Assembly (NCBI RefSeq): GCF_002899825.2
Contig: NZ_PPED02000001.1
Coordinates: 496,001 to 560,000, forward strand
From: Chryseobacterium phosphatilyticum
GTDB lineage: Bacteria > Bacteroidota > Bacteroidia > Flavobacteriales > Weeksellaceae
Direction: 5' to 3'
Length of the DNA stretch: 64,000 nucleotides
A model generated the notes under the pieces. It had not been told where the DNA came from. It saw only the letters and a program-made list of their open reading frames with translations, and searched no databases. Below are positions 8,787 through 16,396 of the stretch, one piece after another. The position numbers were made by a program, and so were the translations under genes. How positions within the stretch are numbered: the first letter of the stretch is position 1; every line of letters begins with the position of its first letter.

Positions 8787-8845
8787 TAATGAGTAATCAA
8801 CAATACACAAAGGGCTTTTCTCTTTCAGCAATAAATTACCCATTA
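8787..8845. repeat. Intergenic inverted repeat between cysD and cysN
   Basis: TAATGAGTAAT (8787-8797) faces ATTACCCATTA (8835-8845), an 11-bp inverted repeat with one mismatch in the 100-bp cysD-cysN gap. It may form an RNA hairpin or belong to the dispersed AT-rich intergenic repeats seen elsewhere in the window. Confidence 0.4.
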
Positions 8846-8874
8846 CCAATTATATTACTTATAAACAAAATCGG

Positions 8875-10113
8875 ATGGATATATTAAGATTTATAACAGC
8901 AGGAAGTGTAGATGACGGGAAAAGTACCCTTATCGGCAGACTGCTTTACGATAGCAAAAGTATTTTACAGGATCAACTTGAAGTCCTTGAAAAACATTCT
9001 AAAAACAAAAATGAAGACGGGGTAGATCTTGCGCTTCTTACAGATGGACTGCGTGCAGAAAGAGAACAGGGAATTACCATTGATGTCGCGTACAGATATT
9101 TCTCTACTCCCAAAAGAAAGTTTATTATTGCTGATGCTCCGGGCCATGTTCAGTATACTCGTAATATGATCACCGGAGCATCCAATTCCGAATTGATGGT
9201 GATTCTTATTGATGCCCGAAAAGGAGTGATTGAGCAAACAAGAAGACATTCTATCATTGCTTCATTATTAAAACTGAAAAAAGTTGCCGTAGCCATCAAT
9301 AAAATGGATATGGTAGATTATTCGGAAGATGTTTTTGAAGCGATTAAATCAGACTATTCCAAAATAGCAGATAATCTGGGATTACAGGAGGTAAGTTATT
9401 TCCCTATTTCGGCTCTGAAAGGAGATAATATTGTTTCCAAATCATCAAGAACCGAATGGTACGAAGGAAATTCTCTTCTGGAATATCTGGAACAGGTAAC
9501 ATTGAATGAAGAATCCAATACCGGAAATCGTTTCCAGGTTCAGTATGTGATCAGACCTCAAACAGAAGAATTGCATGATTACAGAGGGTACGCAGGTCAG
9601 ATCGTAAGCGGAACATTCAAAACAGGAGACACCATTCAGATTCTTCCTGCCGGATTAACCACGGAAATCTCCAAAATAGAAATCAACGGAGTAGAAAAGG
9701 ATGACGCATTGGAAGGACAACCCGCAGTAATCCATACCTTACATGATCTGGACATCAGCAGAGGAGATGTTTTTGCCACTGAAGATCAGCTTCCGGCTGT
9801 TGAAAAAGATCTGGAAGTTTTGCTATGCTGGCTGGATCAGAAACCTTTGCAGCCGGGTAATAAATACCTGTTGCAACAAAACAGCAGACTGGTAAAAACG
9901 ATCGTAAAAGAAGTAGATTATAAAATCAATGTCAATACCCTTAATCGTGAGCAGGTAGACAGTGATATTAAACTTAATGAAATTGTAAAAGTAACCCTTC
10001 GAACGGCACAGCCTTTGGTCTATGATAGTTTTATCAATAATAAAACAACAGGGTCTGCAATTTTAGTGGATGAAACTTCTAATTCAACTGTTGCAGCCTG
10101 TATAATTCAATAA
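8875..10113 (+). CDS. cysN: Sulfate adenylyltransferase subunit 1 (GTPase)
   Basis: EF-Tu-like GTPase that drives sulfate adenylylation by CysD. G1 is GSVDDGKSTLIG (about residues 10-21), G3 is DAPGHVQYTRNM, G4 is NKMDMV. Beta-barrel domains follow. At 412 residues it is shorter than the 475-residue E. coli protein and has no C-terminal APS kinase fusion. Separated from cysD by a 100-bp gap holding an inverted repeat; 4 bp from cysE. Confidence 0.94.
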   Translation: MDILRFITAGSVDDGKSTLIGRLLYDSKSILQDQLEVLEKHSKNKNEDGVDLALLTDGLRAEREQGITIDVAYRYFSTPKRKFIIADAPGHVQYTRNMITGASNSELMVILIDARKGVIEQTRRHSIIASLLKLKKVAVAINKMDMVDYSEDVFEAIKSDYSKIADNLGLQEVSYFPISALKGDNIVSKSSRTEWYEGNSLLEYLEQVTLNEESNTGNRFQVQYVIRPQTEELHDYRGYAGQIVSGTFKTGDTIQILPAGLTTEISKIEINGVEKDDALEGQPAVIHTLHDLDISRGDVFATEDQLPAVEKDLEVLLCWLDQKPLQPGNKYLLQQNSRLVKTIVKEVDYKINVNTLNREQVDSDIKLNEIVKVTLRTAQPLVYDSFINNKTTGSAILVDETSNSTVAACIIQ

Positions 10114-10117
10114 AACA

Positions 10118-10948
10118 ATGGCTATTTCCAATCATTTAATTGAAAGAATTCATCACAGCAAACAAAATAATATTCATGGATTCTTTGACAAGATAAAAAC
10201 CAAGAAATGGGTAAAGGATTTGTACGAAACACTTTTCCTTCCTCAAAAAGATCATAGTGAAGATCAATTGAAAAAGAATTTTGAAACACTTCAGAATACC
10301 CTTTTTGAACTGACTCATGTAGTAACGGGAAATCAAAAGCTGGCAGAGAATCATACCCAAAAGTTCTTCGCCTCTTTACCGGAACTTTATGATCTTCTGG
10401 TTCTGGATGCACAGTCTATTCTGGAATTTGACCCGGCTGCAGACTCGCTGGAAGAAGTATACCTTGCATATCCCGGCTTTTTTGCCACCTATGTATTCCG
10501 TATTTCTCATCAGCTATGGAAGCAGGAAGTAAAAATATTACCTAGGGTTATTTCCGAGTATGCACACAGCAAAACCGGAATTGATATCCATCCCGGAGCT
10601 GAAATCGGAAAATCTTTTTTCATTGATCACGGAACCGGAATCGTCATCGGAGAGACAACTATTATCGGGAATCATGTGAAAATCTATCAGGGAGTTACTC
10701 TCGGTGCATTGAATGTTTCCAAAGAAAAAGCCCATCAGAAAAGGCATCCTACTATTGAAGACGATGTGATCATCTATTCAGGGGCCACAATTCTGGGAGG
10801 AAATACAACCATAGGCAGAGAAAGCATTATCGGAGGAAATGTCTGGATTACACAGGATGTACCCGCCAATTCTCTGGTGTATCATAAAAGTGAGATAAAA
10901 ATAAAGGACAACACTTCATTACCGGAGTCATTAACCTTTGTTATTTAA
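10118..10948 (+). CDS. cysE: Serine O-acetyltransferase
   Basis: Makes O-acetylserine, the carbon acceptor for sulfide. The C-terminal half has hexapeptide repeats of the left-handed beta-helix (from GIDIHPGAEIGKSFFIDHGT through GATILGGNTTIG and IIGGNVWITQDVPANS). The DHGTGIVIGE and QGVTLGA signatures identify serine acetyltransferase of the EpsC/CysE group. The long N-terminal helical region (about 170 residues) is usual for Bacteroidota. Tightly packed between cysN (4 bp) and the cysteine synthase (28 bp). Confidence 0.92.
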   Translation: MAISNHLIERIHHSKQNNIHGFFDKIKTKKWVKDLYETLFLPQKDHSEDQLKKNFETLQNTLFELTHVVTGNQKLAENHTQKFFASLPELYDLLVLDAQSILEFDPAADSLEEVYLAYPGFFATYVFRISHQLWKQEVKILPRVISEYAHSKTGIDIHPGAEIGKSFFIDHGTGIVIGETTIIGNHVKIYQGVTLGALNVSKEKAHQKRHPTIEDDVIIYSGATILGGNTTIGRESIIGGNVWITQDVPANSLVYHKSEIKIKDNTSLPESLTFVI

Positions 10949-10976
10949 AAAAACAAAAAAGTAAAATTATATTGAT

Positions 10977-11888
10977 ATGAAATTTCAGAACACACTTGAA
11001 GCGATAGGAAATACACCCGTCGTAAAAATCAATAAACTATTCAATTCAGATCATGAAATCTGGATTAAACTTGAAAAATCCAATCCCGGAGGAAGCATTA
11101 AAGACAGGATTGCTCTGGCCATGATTGAAGATGCCGAAGCAAAAGGATTATTAAATAAAGACAGCACCATTATAGAACCTACCAGCGGAAACACAGGAAT
11201 AGGTCTGGCATTGGTAGCTGCTGTTAAAGGATACAAACTTATTCTGGTAATGCCGGAAAGCATGAGTATTGAACGTCGTAAAATTATGGAAGCTTACGGA
11301 GCAGAATTCGTACTGACTCCAAGAGAAAAAGGAATGAAAGGAGCCATCGAGAAAGCCAATGAACTCGCTGAAGAAACTCCGAACTCATGGATTCCGAGAC
11401 AGTTTGATAACCCTGCAAACGTAAAAGTTCATACCGAAACCACAGCACAGGAAATTATCAATGATTTCCCGGAGGGCCTTGATTATATCATCACTGGAGT
11501 AGGAACGGGAGGACATATTACAGGAATTGCCAAAACAGTGAAGGAAAAATTCCCGAACGTTAAAGTATTTGCCGTAGAGCCGGAATTATCTCCTGTATTA
11601 AGTGGAGGAAGTCCTGCACCACACCCTTTGCAAGGGCTGGGAGCCGGTTTTGTGCCTTCTATCCTGGATATTACTCTTTTAGACGGAGTGATCACAGTAG
11701 GCAAAGACGAAGCTTACGAATATGCTCTTAATGCGGCTAAAAATGAAGGTCTTTTTGTAGGAGTTTCTACAGGAGCCGCTCTGGCTGCCATTGCGAAACA
11801 TTTACCCGAAATACCATCTAACGCTAAAATTCTCACCATCAACTATGATACCGGAGAAAGGTATCTGTCAGTAGAAGGACTCTTCTAA
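10977..11888 (+). CDS. cysK: Cysteine synthase (O-acetylserine sulfhydrylase)
   Basis: PLP enzyme that condenses O-acetylserine with sulfide to form cysteine. The PLP lysine is Lys42 in NPGGSIKDR, the substrate loop is [10 protein letters not shown], and the phosphate-binding glycine loop is GTGGHITG. Its 303 residues match the CysK/CysM family. Family members cannot be split into A or B type with certainty from these motifs, so the symbol is the more usual one for this operon position. Confidence 0.92.
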   Translation: MKFQNTLEAIGNTPVVKINKLFNSDHEIWIKLEKSNPGGSIKDRIALAMIEDAEAKGLLNKDSTIIEPTSGNTGIGLALVAAVKGYKLILVMPESMSIERRKIMEAYGAEFVLTPREKGMKGAIEKANELAEETPNSWIPRQFDNPANVKVHTETTAQEIINDFPEGLDYIITGVGTGGHITGIAKTVKEKFPNVKVFAVEPELSPVLSGGSPAPHPLQGLGAGFVPSILDITLLDGVITVGKDEAYEYALNAAKNEGLFVGVSTGAALAAIAKHLPEIPSNAKILTINYDTGERYLSVEGLF

Positions 11889-11911
11889 ATCCTTAACTAA
11901 CACCTACTTCA

Positions 11912-12757
11912 ATGAAAACAAATATAAAATCACCAAAGGTTTACCTTATCGGTGCAGGGCCCGGCAACCCTGAACTGATCACTGTAAAAGCCGTAAAAGC
12001 CATTACCATAGCAGACGTTATTTTATGCGACCGTCTGGTAAGTCCTGAAATCCTGGAAAGCTATGTCAGCCCCAATACTGAAATTATTTATGTAGGTAAA
12101 GAATGTAGTAAAAATGCATCCACCCCTCAATCTCATATCAATACTTTGATGGTGGAGTATGCCCTTCAGAATAAAACCATCGTAAGACTTAAAGGAGGAG
12201 ATGTTTCCATATTTTCTAATATTCTGGATGAATTACAGGCTTTGAAAAGCAATCACATTCCTTACGAAATTATTCCCGGAATTACTGCCGCGCTCGGAGC
12301 CGCAGCTTTTGCAGGAATGCCTTTGACGGCTAGAGGATATTCAACCTCAGTTCGTTTCCTGACCTATTATACATCCGAAATTGTAAGTGAGGAATACTGG
12401 AAAGAACTGGCTGCTACGAATGATACACTGGTATTTTATATGTCAAAGGGAACACTTAGCGGTCTCGTAGAAAGACTGAAAACCCTTGGAATCTCTGCCG
12501 ATAAAAAAATTGCAGTCATTGAACAGGCCACAACACCTTTCCAAAAGGTATACACCTCTTCATTTGATGAGTTTAATGAAAAATACGGAACCCAAAACTT
12601 TGCTTCCCCTTCATTAGTGGTCATAGGTAAAATTGTTAACCTTCATGAAGAATTTTCGTGGCTTGAAAACGCACAGCAGGAAGGTCTTTATTTCAAATCT
12701 GTAGAAAACGGAAGTCTAATCCCTAATCATCAAAATTTCTTTGAATATGCTGTCTGA
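11912..12757 (+). CDS. cobA: Uroporphyrinogen-III C-methyltransferase
   Basis: SAM-dependent enzyme that makes precorrin-2, the precursor of siroheme for sulfite reductase. The SAM-binding VYLIGAGPGNPELIT opens the protein; CDRLVSPEIL, RLKGGDVSIFS and PGITAALGAAAFAGMPLTARG are standard SUMT signatures. The 281-residue size corresponds to the stand-alone methyltransferase without other CysG domains; the remaining steps are covered by the fusion protein at 19279. Its 3' end overlaps the cysJ start by 11 bp. Confidence 0.93.
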   Translation: MKTNIKSPKVYLIGAGPGNPELITVKAVKAITIADVILCDRLVSPEILESYVSPNTEIIYVGKECSKNASTPQSHINTLMVEYALQNKTIVRLKGGDVSIFSNILDELQALKSNHIPYEIIPGITAALGAAAFAGMPLTARGYSTSVRFLTYYTSEIVSEEYWKELAATNDTLVFYMSKGTLSGLVERLKTLGISADKKIAVIEQATTPFQKVYTSSFDEFNEKYGTQNFASPSLVVIGKIVNLHEEFSWLENAQQEGLYFKSVENGSLIPNHQNFFEYAV

Positions 12758-14459
12758 AACTAAATTAAACGTCCTTAAACAAATATCCGGTGATTTTTCC
12801 AGAGATGAAGCCATATGGGCAAGCGGATACCTTGCCGGATTGGCCGGAGGAAGTCTTTCTGTTGCTGTACTGCCACCACTTCAAACAGAAATTACTGCTT
12901 CAAATGCCGTAAAAAAAATAACACTGGCGTATGGTACAGAAACCGGAAACAGTAAAAAACTGGCGACAAGTTTAGCCACTATTATAAAGAAGAAAGGAGT
13001 GCAGGTAAAACTGGCAGACCTTTCACAATATAAACCTAAAGACCTTGCCAAAGAAGAATTCTTTTTTGTGGTAATCAGTACACAGGGAGAAGGAGAACCG
13101 CCGGCATTAGCCAAAAAATTCTATGATTATATTCATGAAAATGAAATCAATCTTACCCATCTTAAATTTGGAATATTAGCGTTAGGAGACAGCAGTTATC
13201 CTCAGTTTTGTAAAACAGGAGAAGAGGTTGACTATCGTTTTGAAATCCTGGGTGCCCAACGTATCATTCCATTAAAAAAATGTGACATCGACTATGAGCA
13301 GGAAGCCAGCCATTGGATCGAGCATGTATTTGAAACGGTTAATAAAACGTCTGAGACTTCATCCAAAAATATTTCCGCTCCAAAAGTTTCGGCAGGACGA
13401 AAAAAATACCACGGAAAAGTATCATCAATTATCAATCTCAATGATATTACTTCCGACAAAGAAACTTATCACATAGAAATAGAAACAGAGGATGTGCTTG
13501 CTTACCAACCGGGGGCAGCATTGGGCATTTTGCCTTATAATTCAAAGCAAATAGTTGAAGAAATCATTGCTCTGACAGGTGTCAATTCTCAAAAACGAAT
13601 TGAAACTCCGAAAATAACTGACACTGTAGAACAGCTTTTACAAAGACATCTTAACATCAGTTATTTGTTGAAATCCGTTGTTGTCCAATATGCTAAAATC
13701 ACAGGACATACCATTCCAGAAGTACGTTTGAGTCTGCTGGATCTCCTGAGAATTTATCCGGTAAAAAATGCAGAAGAATTTGAAGATGTTCTTCAGATCC
13801 TGACAGGACAAGCTCCTCGTTTGTATTCGATATCATCTTCATTGGAAGCCCATGGTGATACAGAAATTCACATCACTGTAGCCAAATCGGAGTTCTTTAT
13901 TGATCACCAAAAACATAACGGGCTTTGCAGCGGTTTCCTTAGTGAATTCTGCGAAGGACAGGAAGTTGAATTTTATATCCAGGACGCAGGGCACTTCAAA
14001 CTACCTGAGCACGATAAAGATATGATTATGATCGGCCCGGGAACAGGAATTGCTCCGTTCAGATCTTTCCTGTGGGAACGTGATGCTACAGGTGCAGAAG
14101 GAAGAAACTGGTTGTTTTTCGGGGACAGAAATTTTGTTTCAGATTTCCTTTACCAGGCTGAACTTCAGGATTTTCTTAAAACAGGTGGTCTTACGCATTT
14201 AGACCTTGCATTTTCCAGAGATACAGCAGAGAAAGTCTATGTTCAGCATAAACTGGAGCAAAAAGCCCAGGAAGTCTTTTACTGGCTTGAAGGAGGTGCC
14301 TCTGTGTATGTATGCGGAGCCAAAGAGCCTATGAGCCGTGATGTAGAAGAGACATTGTTGAATATCATTCAAAACGAAGGAAAAAAGACCAAAGAGCAAG
14401 CTCTTCATTATCTTGATGAAATGGAACTGAGCGGCAGATACGCCAAAGATGTGTATTAA
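12747..14459 (+). CDS. cysJ: Sulfite reductase [NADPH] flavoprotein alpha subunit
   Basis: Diflavin reductase passing electrons from NADPH through FAD and FMN to CysI. The flavodoxin-like domain begins at ITLAYGTETGNSKKLA; the FAD domain has RLYSISSS, and the NADPH site has IGPGTGIAPFRSFLWER. The C-terminus YLDEMELSGRYAKDVY ends in an aromatic residue, as in the family. An in-frame TTG at 12741 exists but ATG at 12747 (MLSETKLNVLKQ) is preferred. The start overlaps the cobA end, indicating coupling. Confidence 0.93.
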   Translation: MLSETKLNVLKQISGDFSRDEAIWASGYLAGLAGGSLSVAVLPPLQTEITASNAVKKITLAYGTETGNSKKLATSLATIIKKKGVQVKLADLSQYKPKDLAKEEFFFVVISTQGEGEPPALAKKFYDYIHENEINLTHLKFGILALGDSSYPQFCKTGEEVDYRFEILGAQRIIPLKKCDIDYEQEASHWIEHVFETVNKTSETSSKNISAPKVSAGRKKYHGKVSSIINLNDITSDKETYHIEIETEDVLAYQPGAALGILPYNSKQIVEEIIALTGVNSQKRIETPKITDTVEQLLQRHLNISYLLKSVVVQYAKITGHTIPEVRLSLLDLLRIYPVKNAEEFEDVLQILTGQAPRLYSISSSLEAHGDTEIHITVAKSEFFIDHQKHNGLCSGFLSEFCEGQEVEFYIQDAGHFKLPEHDKDMIMIGPGTGIAPFRSFLWERDATGAEGRNWLFFGDRNFVSDFLYQAELQDFLKTGGLTHLDLAFSRDTAEKVYVQHKLEQKAQEVFYWLEGGASVYVCGAKEPMSRDVEETLLNIIQNEGKKTKEQALHYLDEMELSGRYAKDVY

Positions 14460-14498
14460 AACTCTCTGAAGTATTAGCAAAAATTAAAGGAAAAAAAT

Positions 14499-16178
14499 AT
14501 GAGCAACGATAATAAAGATAATCTTTCACCGGTAGAAAGAATTAAAACCGGAAGCAACGGACTAAGAGGAACTTTAAAGGAAAGTCTTTCAGATGACTTT
14601 ACAGGAGCCATCAGAGAAGATGACCAGACTCTGATTAAGTTTCACGGCATGTATCAGCAGGACGACAGAGACAGAAGGGAAGAACGTGTAGCCAAAAAAC
14701 TGGAATGGTTATATTCTTACATGATCCGCCTGAGGCTGCCCGGAGGTTTTTTAACTTCTGAACAATGGGTAGGACTGAATGAAACAGCGAAAGACCATTC
14801 TACCGGCACCATAAAAATAACAACCCGACAAACGATCCAGCTGCATGGTATTTTAAAATCTCATTTAAAACCAACCATCCAAAGCTTTAATCTTCAACAT
14901 CTTGATTCTATTGCCGCTTGTGGTGATGTGAACAGAAATGTAACCTGTACAGCCAATCCGTCAGAATCACCACTGCAACAAGAGGCCTATGAACTGGCAG
15001 GTAAAATAAGCGAAATGTGTCTTCCAAAAACCCAGTCGTATTATGATATCTGGATTGATGATGAGCTTATTGTAGACCGGAAAGCCGAAGAAGATCCGTT
15101 GTATCAGGACCGATATCTTCCCAGAAAATTAAAAATAGGAATTGCCGTTCCTCCCAACAATGATGTAGATGTTTTCATCAATGATATTGCCCTGATTGCT
15201 ATTATTGAAAATGGAAAGATTGCAGGATATAATATTGCTGCCGGTGGCGGATTAGGCGCTACCCACGGAAATGAAGCTACCTATGCCCGCCTTGCCTCTG
15301 TATTGGGATTTGTGGATACGGAAGAAAAAGTATTAAAAGCAGTCTACGAAATTATTACCGTACAAAGAGATTTCGGAAACAGAAGTGATCGAAAACTATC
15401 CAGATTAAAATACACGATAGATAAACTGGGAATTGACCAGTACAGAGCCGAAGTTGAGAAAAGAACCGGCTTCAGTTTTGAGCCGGCCAGAGATTTCAGG
15501 TTTGAACAGAGAAAAGACCGGTACGGCTGGATACAGAATCACGAAGGCAAATGGTTCTATACCTTATTCGTGGAGCATGGAAGAGTACTTGATACAAAAG
15601 AATATCCTTTAAAATCAGGTTTATTAAAAATTGCTCAAACCGGAAAGGTCAATTTCAGATTTACCTGTAATCAGAATCTTATTCTGGCAGACATCCATGA
15701 AGAGGATAAAGCTGAAATCGAAAACATTTTACAGGAACATGGCATTTCAGGGAATACGGATGGTGCAAGTGCACTTCGTAAAAATTCTGTAGCCTGTGTC
15801 GCTTTAAATACCTGTTCTTTAGCATTAGCTGAGGCCCAGCGTTATCTACCGTCTCTGGTTACTAAAATAGAACCTATCCTTGAAAAATATGGTCTTCTGG
15901 AAGAAGATATTACCATTCGTATGACCGGTTGCCCCAACGGTTGCGGAAGATCTCCCAACGCTGAAATCGGATTTGTGGGTACCGCTTACGGAAAATACAA
16001 TCTTCACATCGGTGGAGACCGCCTGGGCATGCGTTTGAATACAAAATTTAAAGAAAACATAGGGGAAGAAGAAATTCTTATGACACTGGACGATCTTTTC
16101 GGAATCTACATACAGAAAAGACTTTCGGAAGAAACATTCGGTGATTTTTCATACCGTTATTTGCAAACCTTAAACTGA
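14499..16178 (+). CDS. cysI: Sulfite reductase hemoprotein beta subunit
   Basis: Siroheme and 4Fe-4S enzyme that reduces sulfite to sulfide. The four cluster/siroheme cysteines are present as CVALNTC (Cys-X5-Cys) and CPNGC (Cys-X3-Cys) in the C-terminal third. TTRQTIQLHG and the Arg/Lys-rich active-site segments are conserved. Length 559 residues is close to E. coli CysI (570). It lies 39 bp after cysJ, and a Cys-rich small ORF follows 4 bp after its stop. Confidence 0.94.
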   Translation: MSNDNKDNLSPVERIKTGSNGLRGTLKESLSDDFTGAIREDDQTLIKFHGMYQQDDRDRREERVAKKLEWLYSYMIRLRLPGGFLTSEQWVGLNETAKDHSTGTIKITTRQTIQLHGILKSHLKPTIQSFNLQHLDSIAACGDVNRNVTCTANPSESPLQQEAYELAGKISEMCLPKTQSYYDIWIDDELIVDRKAEEDPLYQDRYLPRKLKIGIAVPPNNDVDVFINDIALIAIIENGKIAGYNIAAGGGLGATHGNEATYARLASVLGFVDTEEKVLKAVYEIITVQRDFGNRSDRKLSRLKYTIDKLGIDQYRAEVEKRTGFSFEPARDFRFEQRKDRYGWIQNHEGKWFYTLFVEHGRVLDTKEYPLKSGLLKIAQTGKVNFRFTCNQNLILADIHEEDKAEIENILQEHGISGNTDGASALRKNSVACVALNTCSLALAEAQRYLPSLVTKIEPILEKYGLLEEDITIRMTGCPNGCGRSPNAEIGFVGTAYGKYNLHIGGDRLGMRLNTKFKENIGEEEILMTLDDLFGIYIQKRLSEETFGDFSYRYLQTLN

Positions 16179-16182
16179 TTAT

Positions 16183-16278
16183 ATGGCTGATTTTCTTGAT
16201 AGTCTGAAAAAAAATATAAAAACTCAATCTCTTCTTTCAGGTGAGCGAATGTGTATGTGTTGTTGCTTCTCAAAATAA
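16183..16278 (+). CDS. 31-residue peptide ending in CMCCC; candidate cysteine leader peptide
   Basis: An ATG 4 bp after the cysI stop opens a 31-codon ORF whose first part is amphipathic (MADFLDSLKKNIKTQSLLSG) and whose end is ERMCMCCCFSK. Four of its last eight residues are Cys (TGT, TGT, TGT, TGC). In a cysteine operon this is the design expected of a leader peptide on which ribosomes stall when cysteinyl-tRNA is short. The 118 bp that follow up to the TonB receptor start can form alternative pairings: CTTTAAAC (about 16304) can pair with GTTTAA (about 16321) or with GTTTTAAAG (about 16349). The role is inferred. The alternative is an untranslated spacer with a chance ORF. Confidence 0.55.
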   Translation: MADFLDSLKKNIKTQSLLSGERMCMCCCFSK

Positions 16279-16396
16279 CAATATATACAAAGCTGTCATA
16301 ACTCTTTAAACTAGTTAAGTGTTTAAAAAATTTATGCCTAAAAAAATGTTTTAAAGATTAGACCGCTTCATCCTCAACCTAAAAAATGAAGAAAAA

